From JAUCQB01 sp964586235 (GTDB taxonomy: Bacteria; Planctomycetota; Phycisphaerae; UBA1845; PWPN01): a stretch of 64,000 bases of DNA. A program made the translations under genes and the position numbers. The stretch is taken from the NCBI GenBank assembly GCA_964586235.1, contig CAZPIO010000006.1, positions 43,157 through 107,156 of the forward strand. The letters are read 5' to 3'. Positions 34,804 through 45,200 of this stretch are shown here, piece after piece. The notes under the pieces were generated by a model, which was given only the letters and a program-made list of their open reading frames with translations, was not told the origin of the DNA and did not search any database. Positions within the stretch are counted from its first letter, which is position 1. Each line of letters opens with the position of its first letter.

Positions 34804-36417
34804 ATGCTTCACGTTTGTCTGATCAATCCGCCCGGGACCAAGACCATCAGCGGCATTCAGGGAAACAATCCCAACCCGCCGATCGGTCTGGCGTATATTG
34901 CGGCCGCAATCCGCCAAGCTGGCCACCGGGTTACCCTCATCGACGCGACCGGCGAGGCCATGGACCAGGTCAAGCCCATGGATCAGCGGCCCGACATCCT
35001 CGTTCAGGGCCTGAGCCCCGAGCAGATCGTCGCCCGCATCCCGCCCGACACCGACGTCGTCGCCATTGGCTGCTCGTTCAGCAGCCTGTGGCTCGTTTCC
35101 CGCGACATTCTGGAACTCGTCCACCGCTCGCGCCCCGGGGTCCCGCTGATCATGGGCGGTGAGCACCCGTCGGCACTGCCCGAGCACGTCGTGCAGACCA
35201 GCGCGGCGGACATCTGCGTCATCGGCGAGGGCGACGAGACGATCGTGGAACTGCTGGCGGCCATCGAGCAAAGGCGGCCGTTGCACGACGTGGCGGGCAT
35301 CGTCTTCCGTGAAGGCGAACAGATCATCCGCACCGCTCCGCGCAAGCGCATGATGAAGATCAATCATCTGCCTCTGCCGGCGTGGGACCTGTTCCCCATG
35401 GAGGAGTACATCAGCCGCAAGCAGAACAGCGGCCTGTACCAGGGCCGGGCCATGCCCCTGCTGGCCACGCGCGGATGCCCCTACCGCTGCACCTTCTGCA
35501 GCAGCCCGAGCATGTGGGGCAACAAGTACGCCATGCGCGACCCGGTACAAGTGGTCGACGAGATGCAATTGTACATGGCCCGCTATGGGGCGACCGACTT
35601 TCATCTCCAGGACCTCACCGCCATCGTAAACAAGCGGTGGATCCTTGAGTTCTGCAACGAACTGATCCGCAGGAAGCTCGACATCGTCTGGCAACTGCCG
35701 TCAGGAACGCGATGCGAGGCCATCGACGACGAGGTGTGCGCCAAACTGGCGGCGACGGGCTGCAAGAATCTGACTTTCGCTCCGGAGAGCGGCTCCGAGA
35801 AGATACGCCAGGCGGTCCGCAAGCAGGTCAACATGGAAAGGATGATGGCCTCGATCCGGGCGGCACTGCGGCACAAGCTCGGCCTGGACTGCTTCATCGT
35901 CATCGGCGTTCCGCAGGAGACCACCGAAACCCTGCGCGAGACTCTGCGATTCGTCCGGCGCCTCGCCTGGATCGGTGTGCAGGACGTCGGAATCTCCATG
36001 TTCGTCCCCTATCCAGGCTCGACCCTGTTCAAAGAGTTGACGGACGCCGGCAGAATCACCATGGACGACGGTTATTTCCTGACCTGCATGGACTACTGCA
36101 GCGAGGAGGGCTACCAGGCCTGCTATGCCGGAGCCCTGACGCCCCGTCAGCTTTACCGCTGGCTGATCTGGCTGTTCCTGAACTTCTACATCCTGTCGTT
36201 CATCTTCCACCCGATCCGGACGGCCGTGACTCTCGGCCGTTTTCTGCTGACCGGAAGGGAAGAGAGCCGCTACACCAAGTGGTTCCGCGACCGCATCAAG
36301 ACCCGGCGCCGCTGGCGCAAGGCCATGACCGGCACGCAAGACCCAGCAGACCCGTCGAGCAACGGAACGGGGCTTCCCGTGGTTGGCGAGGAGAATGTGG
36401 AACTGCTCCCCGGCTGA
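34804..36417 (+). CDS. B12-binding-domain radical SAM protein
   Basis: 537 residues. The N-terminal 150 form a cobalamin-binding-like Rossmann domain (NPPIGLAYIAAAIRQAGHRVTLIDATG, VIGEGDETIVELL), but without the DxHxxG motif. The radical SAM cluster CPYRCTFC (Cys225, 229, 232) starts the second domain, and a C-terminal membrane-like helix appears near residue 450-470. Many relatives methylate unreactive carbons, lipids or sugars. In this position, C-methylation of a glycan sugar or of its lipid carrier is plausible. It heads a co-directional run of four genes with small gaps. Confidence 0.78.
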   Translation: MLHVCLINPPGTKTISGIQGNNPNPPIGLAYIAAAIRQAGHRVTLIDATGEAMDQVKPMDQRPDILVQGLSPEQIVARIPPDTDVVAIGCSFSSLWLVSRDILELVHRSRPGVPLIMGGEHPSALPEHVVQTSAADICVIGEGDETIVELLAAIEQRRPLHDVAGIVFREGEQIIRTAPRKRMMKINHLPLPAWDLFPMEEYISRKQNSGLYQGRAMPLLATRGCPYRCTFCSSPSMWGNKYAMRDPVQVVDEMQLYMARYGATDFHLQDLTAIVNKRWILEFCNELIRRKLDIVWQLPSGTRCEAIDDEVCAKLAATGCKNLTFAPESGSEKIRQAVRKQVNMERMMASIRAALRHKLGLDCFIVIGVPQETTETLRETLRFVRRLAWIGVQDVGISMFVPYPGSTLFKELTDAGRITMDDGYFLTCMDYCSEEGYQACYAGALTPRQLYRWLIWLFLNFYILSFIFHPIRTAVTLGRFLLTGREESRYTKWFRDRIKTRRRWRKAMTGTQDPADPSSNGTGLPVVGEENVELLPG

Positions 36418-36436
36418 GACGTGAAGGACCAGGCTG

Positions 36437-37168
36437 ATGACCGCTGCCGCCGCCAGAGAACGATGGACCCGTTGGGCCGACAGCCACGCGGCCGAGTTTG
36501 CAGCTCGCCAGTGGCTGCTCAGCAAGTACGAAGTCTCGGACGAGGTCGCCTGGTCCCAGGAGAAGGTCAAGCTGTTGATCGACATGCTCTGGCAGCGGCT
36601 GGGGCTGAAGCCAGGCCGGCGCGTCGTCGAACTCTGCTGCGGCGGAGGCTGGCTCGTCGGGCACCTGGCTCGGCGAGGCGCCGTCGGCACGGGTTTGGAC
36701 TTCGCCGAGGGCATGATCCGCGCCGCACGGAACGCCTGGCCGGCGGTGCGGTTCAGCGTGGCCGACGCGTCGGCCTGCCCCCTGCCCGATGGATGCGCGG
36801 ATGCCATCCTCTGCTATTTCGCACTGATCAACGTCGAATCGCAGCAAACCCGCCGCGGCGTCGTGCAGGAAGCCCATCGCCTGCTGAGGCCGGGTGGCCG
36901 CGCGGTTATCGGACATCTGCCCCTGCGAGACGGCTCCGCGGACTACGATGCCGCCAAGGCCCGATATTCCTCGCTTCAGACCGCCGGCAGCGACGACCGC
37001 CTGCGCCAGGACTGCCAGATGCCAATCGTCCTGTTCACCAGGAACGAACTGCTGGAGTTGGCGTCGGCCTTCAGCGAGAAGCGCATCGAGCGGTCGTTCA
37101 ACCACTTCTGGATGCCCAGTGAGCCGGTGACCTGCTCCTGGCGCGTTGACCTCTGCCTCACGCGATAA
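36437..37168 (+). CDS. SAM-dependent methyltransferase
   Basis: 243 residues. Motif I reads VVELCCGGGWLVGHLA, followed by GLDFAEGMIRAAR, VADASACPLPDGCADAILCYF and LLRPGGRAVIGHLPL. This is a Methyltransf_11-type class I enzyme. It starts 19 bp after the radical SAM gene and is followed by a glycosyltransferase, so a sugar or lipid-linked glycan is the likely substrate. The Cys pair in motif I is unusual but not disabling. Confidence 0.78.
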   Translation: MTAAAARERWTRWADSHAAEFAARQWLLSKYEVSDEVAWSQEKVKLLIDMLWQRLGLKPGRRVVELCCGGGWLVGHLARRGAVGTGLDFAEGMIRAARNAWPAVRFSVADASACPLPDGCADAILCYFALINVESQQTRRGVVQEAHRLLRPGGRAVIGHLPLRDGSADYDAAKARYSSLQTAGSDDRLRQDCQMPIVLFTRNELLELASAFSEKRIERSFNHFWMPSEPVTCSWRVDLCLTR

Positions 37169-37256
37169 GGCATACGGAATCTGTTTACCCGGCAACTTAA
37201 GGGCGCCTTCCTGGTGACCGATAACGACCAAGAGCGTGGGAGGCCCATCCGTTGCC

Positions 37257-38057
37257 ATGACTGTCATTGCAGCACCAAGACCGCTCGATCGACTGGCTGC
37301 CGAGCCGGTGCGCGAACCCGGCCCACCGCAGCGTCGAACCCGGACCGCCAGAATTCTCACCGTCGTCTGCACTTACAACGAGGCAGGCAAGGTCGACCAG
37401 GTCATCGATCGCCTGCAGGCCATCGACGACATCGACATCCTGATGGTCGACGACGGCTCCAGCGACGGCACCACCGACATCATCCGGCAGCGCGGCGTGA
37501 GACTGATCCGGCACGACCGCCAGCGGGGCGCGGGGGCGAGCGAACGCACCGCAATGCACTACTTCCTGAAGCACGACTACGACATCATCGTGTTCATCGC
37601 GGGCAACAACAAGGATGAGCCCCGCGAGATCCGCAAGCTCGTCGAGCCGATCCTGCGAGACGAGCTGGACATCGTCCAGGGATCGCGTTATCTGCCCGGG
37701 GGGCACGCCGGCAACATGCCTCGATACCGCCGGCTGGCAACGCGATACGTTCATCCGATCCTGTTCTCCTACTTCAGCGGCCAGCGAATGACCGACACGA
37801 CCAACGGTTTCCGCGCCGTCCGGCGAGAAGTGCTGGAAGACCCGCGAATCGACCTCGAACCCGAGTGGCTGGATGAGTACGGGCTCGAACCCTACCTGCT
37901 GTTCAAGGCGATCCAGGTCGGGTGGCGGGTGGGCGAGGTGCCCGTCTCGAAGGTCTACCCGCCCCGGTCGGTCGGATACACAAAAATGAAACCCATCACA
38001 GGGTGGTGGAGCATTCTCAGCCCGATTTTCCTGCTCGGCCTGAGAATCCGTCGTTAG
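37257..38057 (+). CDS. GT2 glycosyltransferase (dolichol-phosphate mannosyltransferase-like)
   Basis: About 266 residues; the start may be the GTG at 37236 or the ATG at 37257. The GT-A fold shows VVCTYNEAGKVDQVI, the metal-binding region LMVDDGSSDGTTDI and later VQGSRYLPGGHAGN with QRMTDTTNGFRAVRREVL. The C-terminus (ILSPIFLLGLRIRR) has one hydrophobic, basic segment. This is the DPM1/GtrB branch, which makes polyprenyl-phosphate sugars. It fits with the polytopic transferase at 30.1 kb, which would use such a donor. Confidence 0.82.
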   Translation: MTVIAAPRPLDRLAAEPVREPGPPQRRTRTARILTVVCTYNEAGKVDQVIDRLQAIDDIDILMVDDGSSDGTTDIIRQRGVRLIRHDRQRGAGASERTAMHYFLKHDYDIIVFIAGNNKDEPREIRKLVEPILRDELDIVQGSRYLPGGHAGNMPRYRRLATRYVHPILFSYFSGQRMTDTTNGFRAVRREVLEDPRIDLEPEWLDEYGLEPYLLFKAIQVGWRVGEVPVSKVYPPRSVGYTKMKPITGWWSILSPIFLLGLRIRR

Positions 38058-38079
38058 TGCGGCAGGATGGGCGATCGTC

Positions 38080-39240
38080 ATGTCGATACCACTGGTCAAC
38101 CTCAGAAAGCTGCACGACAGGCTGTACACCGAGATCCGCACGGCCATCAACAAGGTCCTGGCCCAGGGCGATTTCATCATGGGCTCGGAGCTTTCGGCCT
38201 TTGAGGAGGAATTTGCCGCCTATTGCGGCACGAGATACTGCGTCGGCGTGGCCAGCGGCCTGGACGCACTCTTCCTGGCGCTCAAGGGCCTGGGGATCGG
38301 CCCCGGCGACGAGGTGATTACCACCGGCAACACTTTCATTGCCACCGCTCTGGCCATCTATCACGCGGGGGCCACGCCGGTCCTGGTTGACCACGACCGC
38401 GAGACCTACAACCTCGACCCGCGCCGCATCGCCGCCGCGATCACCTCGCGGACCAAGGCGATTCTGCCGGTGCACCTCTACGGGCAACCGGCCGAAATGG
38501 ACATGATCCAGACCATCGCCGACGAGCACGGCCTGATGGTCATCGAGGATGCCGCCCAGGCCCACGGGGCCCGTTACCGGGGCCGGCGCTGCGGAAGCAT
38601 GGGCCGGGCCGGCTGCTTCAGCTTCTATCCGGGCAAGAATCTCGGGGCAATGGGCGACGGCGGAGCGGTCGTGACCAACAACGCCGACCTGGCGGCCTGG
38701 CTCAAGGCCGCCCGCAACTACGGCTCCACGGTCAAGTACTATCACACCATGCCCGGCTACAACTGCCGGCTGGACAGCATGCAAGCGGCGATCCTGCGCG
38801 TGAAGCTCCGCTATCTCGACGAGTGGAACGCGACCCGGCGGCAACTGGCCGCCAGGTATTGCGAGCAACTGGCCTCAGCCAACGTCGTCCTGCCCATGAC
38901 CCGCGATTACGTCGAGCACATCTACCATCTGTTTGTGGTTCGATGCACTCAGCGCGACCAGGTCCTCAAGCACCTGAACTCAAAGGGCATCGGCGCCGGC
39001 ATTCACTATCCCGTTCCGATCCACCGCCAGGTCGGCATGAGCACGCACTGCATCGTGCCCCGCTCACTGGTCTACACCGATCGCTACTGCGACCAGTTGC
39101 TCTCGCTCCCCATGTGCCCGTGCCTGACCGAGGAGGAAATGGACACGGTCGTCCGCGAAGTCAGCGAAGTTACGGCCACCACCCCGGTTGTCGACGGCGA
39201 GGCATCGAGCCAGCACTATTCTCCTGTACCGCGTGTTTAA
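38080..39240 (+). CDS. DegT/DnrJ/EryC1/StrS sugar aminotransferase (WbpE-like)
   Basis: 386 residues. It opens with IPLVNLRKL, then GTRYCVGVASGLDALFLAL (phosphate site), DAAQAHGARYRG and the pyridoxal-phosphate Lys186 in SFYPGKNLGAMGDGG. The C-terminal HYPVPIHRQ is the family's substrate loop. The enzyme aminates a keto-sugar nucleotide, the reaction that would follow the WbpB-like dehydrogenase at 32.2 kb. It closes the co-directional cluster with a 22-bp gap from the glycosyltransferase. Confidence 0.88.
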   Translation: MSIPLVNLRKLHDRLYTEIRTAINKVLAQGDFIMGSELSAFEEEFAAYCGTRYCVGVASGLDALFLALKGLGIGPGDEVITTGNTFIATALAIYHAGATPVLVDHDRETYNLDPRRIAAAITSRTKAILPVHLYGQPAEMDMIQTIADEHGLMVIEDAAQAHGARYRGRRCGSMGRAGCFSFYPGKNLGAMGDGGAVVTNNADLAAWLKAARNYGSTVKYYHTMPGYNCRLDSMQAAILRVKLRYLDEWNATRRQLAARYCEQLASANVVLPMTRDYVEHIYHLFVVRCTQRDQVLKHLNSKGIGAGIHYPVPIHRQVGMSTHCIVPRSLVYTDRYCDQLLSLPMCPCLTEEEMDTVVREVSEVTATTPVVDGEASSQHYSPVPRV

Positions 39241-39261
39241 GAAGACCATGCTGTACTCACG

Positions 39262-39361
39262 GGGTCGCATGCCCAAACCCGCCGCAACGGGCGCCGGCAT
39301 GCTCCCTGGCACAATACCCGTGACGGCGCCCCGATTCCGTCGGGGCTTGGCCATGCGACCC
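39262..39361. repeat. Palindrome of the GGGTCGCATG-CCAA type
   Basis: GGGTCGCATGCCCAAACCC (39262-39280) is matched in inverse by GGGGCTTGGCCATGCGACCC (39342-39361), with 16 or more paired positions. It lies between the convergent ends of the aminotransferase and the hybrid kinase genes. Its core is shared with the palindrome at 9723-9812, though the outer GGGTCG differs. Confidence 0.55.
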
Positions 39362-39403
39362 GGGCGAATGGCCGGACAAGCGGTCGATCGATGACTTCCT
39401 CGT

Positions 39404-41872
39404 TCAGGCGTGTCGTCTCTCGTCGGATACGCTCGCCGCAGGCCCGGACTCGCAGAGAGCCGCCAGCGTGTCGATCTGGCGCTGAAGCCGTTTCAGGTCG
39501 GGATCGGACTGGAGGGTGTGCCCCAGCGTGTCGGCGAGGACGGAGATTAACGGCCAGCCGGCCTCGTCGGCCCGGCGTTTGATGCGAGCCGACACCTCGG
39601 TCAGTGCGGCGTAATCCCGAGCGGCCAGGACCTCTCCGAGCGATGCGACGTCCGCGTGAAGCCCCTCGACGGCCGCCTCGGCGCCCCCGGACGCGGGTAC
39701 CGGCGCGTTCCTGGTCGGCGGGTCGCCGGGTCGAACCGCGGACGTCTGTGCCCGAAGCGTGTGCTCGCGGACCAGTTCGATCAGCTTCTTGCGAGGAACC
39801 GGCTTGGTCACGAAGTCGTCGCAACCGGCGTCGAGGCACCTGGCGCGGTCTTCGGCCATGGCGTGGGCGGTCAGTGCGACGATCGGCCTGCGGTAGTTTC
39901 TCTCCCTCAGTCGCCGCGTGGCCTCATAACCGTCCATGACCGGCATCTGCATATCCATGAGCACCATGTCGAACGGCTGGTCCGGATCGTTGGCCCGGCG
40001 GCGAAACTCCGCGGCCATCGCCATCTCGACCGCCGACTTGCCGTTGTCGACGACCACCACCTCCGCGCCCGCCTTGGTCAGCAGATACGAGATGAGCCTC
40101 TGGTTGTCGGGCCCGTCTTCGGCGAGCAGCACACGGCACCGCAGCGGCTCCAACGGCGGCTCGGCTGGTTCGGTGTTCTTCGCGTCAGACTCAATACAGG
40201 AGGGATCCTCCAACATCCGGACGCCGGCCAGCGAACCGACCGCGACGACCACCGTGAAGGTGCTGCCGATGCCAAGCGTGCTGTGCACGGTGACGGAGCC
40301 TCCCAGCTTCTCGACGATGCGACGGCTGATGGCCAGGCCCAGGCCCGTGCCCCCGTATTGCCGGGTGGTAGAAGCCTCTCCCTGCGAGAATGGCTGAAAC
40401 AGCCGGTTCATCTGCTCGAGCGACAGACCGATCCCCGTGTCGATGATGTCAAACTGAAGATACCCGCTCTCCGGCGAGGTTGTCGTTGAAGACGGAGGAT
40501 CCGCCTGCTTGACAACCAGGCGCACACTGCCTGAATCCGTGAACTTCACCGCGTTGCCGATCAGGTTGATGAGCACCTGCCGCAGGCGGGTGGGGTCGGT
40601 CTGGACGGTCTCAGGCACCGGCCCCACGTACTCGATGTAGAACTCGAGGTTTTTGCTCCGGGCCCGAGGCCTCATCAGCGATTCGATCTGGGCCACGAAG
40701 GGCACCAGCGGCGTGCGGACGTGTTCCACATCGAGCATGTTGGCCTCGATCTTGGAGAGGTCGAGCACGTCGTTGATCAGATCCAGGAGATGCCGGCCGT
40801 TTCTCCTGATGGTCTCGGCGGCGGTCTTCTGCTCCACGGGACTCCGATCGAGATCGAGCAGCGTCTCGGCAAAACCCAGGATGGAGGTCATGGGTGTGCG
40901 GATTTCGTGGCTCATCAACGCGAGGAACTCGCTCTTGGCCTGGGTGGCCGCCTTCGCCTCGCGGGTGGCCGCGGCAAGCTGCTCCAGCGTGGCCTCCAGC
41001 GCCACCGTCGCGCGTTTCTCGCGATCGAGGGCTTCGCTCAGTCGAGTGTTGCTTTCTCGCAACGTCCGCTGGAACTGCTCGTGATCGCGGAGGCGGCGTC
41101 CGAACCTGCGGCCCGCGAAGGCCAGCCCGGTAAGACCCATGAGCCAGAGAGCCGCGTGCCCCCCCACCAGGGCCGCCGTCACCCGGGCGGACATCGCCCG
41201 CGCGGTTTCGAGTGGCACGGCCACGCTGATGCCACCGCGAATGTCGCCCGCCTTGTAGCCCTGCTGCCCGTGGCACTTGAGGCAACCCGTCTCGGTCACC
41301 AGAGGACGGATCAGCCGCATGTACGACCGCCCGTTGATACTCTGGATCGAGGTGACTTCCTCCTCGCCGCGTTCGAAACGAAGGAGGGCTTCCCGCTCCC
41401 ATGAATCCGGCGCGTTATCGGGTCGGATGGGTTTGAGACTGGTGATGTGGCCGAGGACCCCGTCGGCGCTGCGTGCCAGCTCGTGGACCTGGCGTGTCAT
41501 GTAAGCCGGATTGACGAGGGTCAGCTTTCTGCCTGAAGAGGTTTCGATGTCGCGTTCGGGCACGTGGAGATACGGATTCGGCGGGGTGATTTCCGAGATG
41601 TCCGCATACAGGCCGCCCTTGAGGGTGCTCCACCGGCGATAGATCACGTCCTTCTCATAGGCCGTTCGTGCCCGCGTCCGGGCATCCTCCAGCGTCTGTG
41701 CTCTCTCATGGTGCAAAGTCCAATACAGAGAGAGAGCACCCACGGCCGTCCAGACAACGGCAATGATGACCATGTAGCCTTTGAAGGCAGCCAGCGACCG
41801 CTCGTGTCGGATGTCCGTACTGCTGGGAACCGTCAAATGCCCTTCCCCCTGGCGGCCGGCGCCTCCTGCCAC
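39404..41872 (-). CDS. Hybrid histidine kinase with heme-type CxxCH sensor
   Basis: 822 residues from the GTG at 41872; a TTG at 41836 with a stronger ribosome site is possible. Transmembrane helices lie near 32-52 and 235-255. Between them is a Tll0287-like (DUF3365) sensor with CLKCH at residues 197-201, a c-type heme-attachment motif. A coiled coil follows, then kinase H-box SHEIRTPM (His322), ATPase boxes (DTGIGLS, GTGLGLAISRRIVE), and a receiver domain (MVLMDMQMPVMDG, FVTKPV). The last about 90 residues resemble an Hpt bundle but appear to lack the phospho-His. It likely senses redox state or a gas and signals by an internal relay. Confidence 0.82.
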   Translation of the reverse strand: MAGGAGRQGEGHLTVPSSTDIRHERSLAAFKGYMVIIAVVWTAVGALSLYWTLHHERAQTLEDARTRARTAYEKDVIYRRWSTLKGGLYADISEITPPNPYLHVPERDIETSSGRKLTLVNPAYMTRQVHELARSADGVLGHITSLKPIRPDNAPDSWEREALLRFERGEEEVTSIQSINGRSYMRLIRPLVTETGCLKCHGQQGYKAGDIRGGISVAVPLETARAMSARVTAALVGGHAALWLMGLTGLAFAGRRFGRRLRDHEQFQRTLRESNTRLSEALDREKRATVALEATLEQLAAATREAKAATQAKSEFLALMSHEIRTPMTSILGFAETLLDLDRSPVEQKTAAETIRRNGRHLLDLINDVLDLSKIEANMLDVEHVRTPLVPFVAQIESLMRPRARSKNLEFYIEYVGPVPETVQTDPTRLRQVLINLIGNAVKFTDSGSVRLVVKQADPPSSTTTSPESGYLQFDIIDTGIGLSLEQMNRLFQPFSQGEASTTRQYGGTGLGLAISRRIVEKLGGSVTVHSTLGIGSTFTVVVAVGSLAGVRMLEDPSCIESDAKNTEPAEPPLEPLRCRVLLAEDGPDNQRLISYLLTKAGAEVVVVDNGKSAVEMAMAAEFRRRANDPDQPFDMVLMDMQMPVMDGYEATRRLRERNYRRPIVALTAHAMAEDRARCLDAGCDDFVTKPVPRKKLIELVREHTLRAQTSAVRPGDPPTRNAPVPASGGAEAAVEGLHADVASLGEVLAARDYAALTEVSARIKRRADEAGWPLISVLADTLGHTLQSDPDLKRLQRQIDTLAALCESGPAASVSDERRHA

Positions 41873-42252
41873 AGGTCGTGGGCACTACCGGCAACAGAGA
41901 CGGATTGTCTCCCGCTCACTTGGAGGCGGGACGAGAGACGCGGCAGCGGTGCCTTGATCGTCCAACGCCCACCGGAGCCACGAGCACCGGCAAGCGGCGA
42001 CATTTCAGCCGGTAACCCTCTCCGGCTCACTCAGTGCTCATCGGCTCGATGGGAGCAAGGCTTTCGGCTGAGAACCCGCCGGCCGCTGTGGTTCGTGCGG
42101 GCTGGGCGACCGACGCTCCGGCAGCGACCAACGGCATCCGATCGGCTCTTGACGGACCCTCGTCAGCCGGGAAAAGACTGGCCAATAATCTGCCCCCATG
42201 GTACAAGTCCCCCGGACAGGGAGCCTGTGATCTGATCTGAGAGGACGCACAG

Positions 42253-45200
42253 ATGCGGTTTCGGATAGCGATCATTCTGGCTGCCGGCTTGTGTGCGTCG
42301 TGCAACAAAGTCTCCCGGGAGTCTGATAACATGGGTTTTCGTTCGCCGTCGAATCTTTATCGACCCGCCCCATTCTGGTCCTGGAACGACGCCCTGGTCG
42401 AGGAAGAGCTGCGCTGGCAGGTCCAGCAGCTCAAAGTGGCGGGTCACGGCGGTTTTTTCATGCACCCCCGCGTCGGCCTGGAGACAGAGTACCTCTCCGA
42501 CGAGTGGTTTGAGAAAATCAACGCGTGTGTTGACGAAGCCCGTCGAACGGGCATGCTCGCCTGGCTGTACGATGAGGACAAGTGGCCGAGCGGTTTTGCC
42601 GGCGGATGGCTCAACCGCAAGTTCCCCGAGACCCGGGGCGTCGGGCTCGTCGGGTCAGTCGTCAAGCCTGAGGCGATCAACGAGACTCTCGCGGATGCCG
42701 GCACCGTCGCGGTGTTCGCTATCGACAAGGACGACCACGGAAACGTCCGCTCCAGCCGCCGTCTCAAGCCCGGCGATGTCACCCGAGCCGGCGAGATCGT
42801 GTTTGCGTATCAGACCCGCCCGTACGCCAATAACAACTGGTTCAACGGCGAGACTTACCCCGACATCCTCAACCCGGACGCCATGGGCAAATTCCTCGAC
42901 ATCACCATGGAGGGCTACAACCAGCGCTTCCGCGGCGATTACGGGCAGGCGATACCCGGCATCTTCACCGACGAGCCCAATTTTCTGCCTCAGGTGGAGG
43001 CCGGCCTGCACGCTATCCCGTGGACGCGCAACCTGGCAGGCCTGTTCCAACAGCGATTCGGGTACGACCTCGTCGATTGCCTGGACGCCCTGGCCTGCCG
43101 GCGCCCGGGATTTCAGAAGGTCCGCCACGACTACCACCGCTTCCTGACCGAACGCTTCATCGAGTCGTTCAGCAGACCCTACGGGGAACTGTGCCAGCAG
43201 CTCGGTCTGCAACTGACCGGGCACTGGCTGTGGGAAGACTCGCTGCAGGCGCAGACCATGCACATCGGGGCCGCCATGCCCCACTACGAGTACGAGCAGG
43301 TGCCGGGCATCGACCACCTGCGCCGCAACATCGAGGACCCGCTGACGCTCAAGCAAGTGGCCAGCGCCGCCCACCAGTTCGGCCGAAACCAGGTGCTGTG
43401 CGAGATCTTCGGCGTGTCAGGCCAGGATTTCACCTTCGAGGACGCCAAATGGATCGGCGATTTCCATCTGGCCCTCGGCGTCAACTACTTCTGCCCGCAC
43501 CTGACGCTCTACAGCTTCACGGGAGACCGCAAGCGCGACTACCCGCCGACATTCAGCTATCACCAGCCGTACTGGGACCGGATGAGCGTGATCAATGATT
43601 ACTTCGCCCGGATCGGCTGGCTCACCCGCGAAGGCGAATTCCGAACAAAGATACTCGTGCTGCATCCCATCGCCAGCGCGTGGTCTTTCTTCTCGCGGTT
43701 CGAGGAGTGCCCCGAGGCGGATTTCTACAACAAGGAACTCGTGAGCCTGCAGAATGCCCTGCTCGGCCAGCACCTGGACTTCGACTACGGCGACGAGATC
43801 ATCCTGGCTCGCCACGGTCGCGTCGAAGGGCGAACGCTTCGGGTGGCCTCGCATGGATCCTACGAAGTCGTCGTCGTACCCCCCTCCTTCACGTGGGCGG
43901 TCGAGACCGTGGCCCTGCTAGAAGCCTTTCTGAACGCGGGCGGCAAGGTGATCTTCGCCGGTCAGGTGCCGACCGCCATCGGCGGCGAACCGCTGCCTGA
44001 CCGGTGGGCTTCCATTGCCGGCCACGCCAATGCCAGGACCCTGGCCAACGAGCCGGCTGCCGTGGCCGGGGCCCTCGACGCGATCGGCGCCCGCGATGTC
44101 ACCGTCACCGGCAGCGATGGTCGCGAGATCGAATCCATCCTCTGCCACCACCGCCAGAGAGGCGACCAGCACATCTACTTCTTCTGCAACACCTCGCGGC
44201 AGGCGACTTACAACGCCAGGATCAGTGTGACTGCATCTGGAGCGCCTTTTCTCTGCGACCTGGTTTCCGGTGAGCTGAGGCGGATCCCGGGCCGCATCAG
44301 CGACGGACGACTGGTCCTGGCTCACCGCTTCGACCCAGTCGGCAGCCTGGCAATAATGATCGATCCGAAACTCTCCCCCGCAGGGAGGGAATCCGAGAGG
44401 CGCGAGGCGAGTCGAGAGAGCTTGCCGCCGAGGTGGTCTTTCGCCCGCACTCACCCCAACACCCTGGTTCTCGACAGGTGCCGCTGGGCTATGAACGACG
44501 GCCCCCTGAGCGAGCCGGCACCGGTGTGGAAGGTCCGCCGTGCCGCCTTCGACGCCGCCGGCCTCCAGGAATACTGGGGCATCCAGCCGTGGGTCCTGGC
44601 CCAGAAAGGCATCAAGCCGACCAGGTCGGTCAAGGTCGAAATGCGGTTTTCTTTCAAGTCCGAGATCGACCAGCCGGACGCGTTCCTGGTCGTCGAGCTG
44701 GCCGAGAACTTCCGTATCCTGTTCAACGGGCAGGAGATCCCGGTCGACCCGTCACAGTGGCACTGGGACAAGAAGTTCCGCAAGATGCCGATCGGCTCCC
44801 GGATCCGCAAGGGGAACAACGACCTGTTGCTTACCACGACCTACGAGCCGGGCGTGGAGATCGAGGACATCTTCATCATCGGCGACTTCGCGACCCGTCA
44901 GGTGGGCGACAGCCAGTACGTCCTGGCGGCGGAGCCGGACACCCTGAGCATCGGCGATTGGGTACCCCAAGGCTACCACTTCTATGCCGGCAACATGTCC
45001 TATCGGCAGTCGTTCCCGCGTCCCCGCCAGGCCGGACGGCGCACGATGCTGCGACTCAACAAGCCCGCCGGCACGCTCTTCGAGGTCCGGCTCAACGACC
45101 GGACGGCCGGCCTGCTCGCCTGGCAGCCCTGGGAAGTGGATATAACCGATTTCCTTCAGGACGGCAGCAACGATCTGGAAATCATCGTCTACGGCAGCCT

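Noticed and set aside
42158..42200. TTGACG as a -35 for the rhamnosidase gene.
   Set aside because: The only AT-rich candidate -10 is about 31 bp away, too far for a sigma70 promoter.
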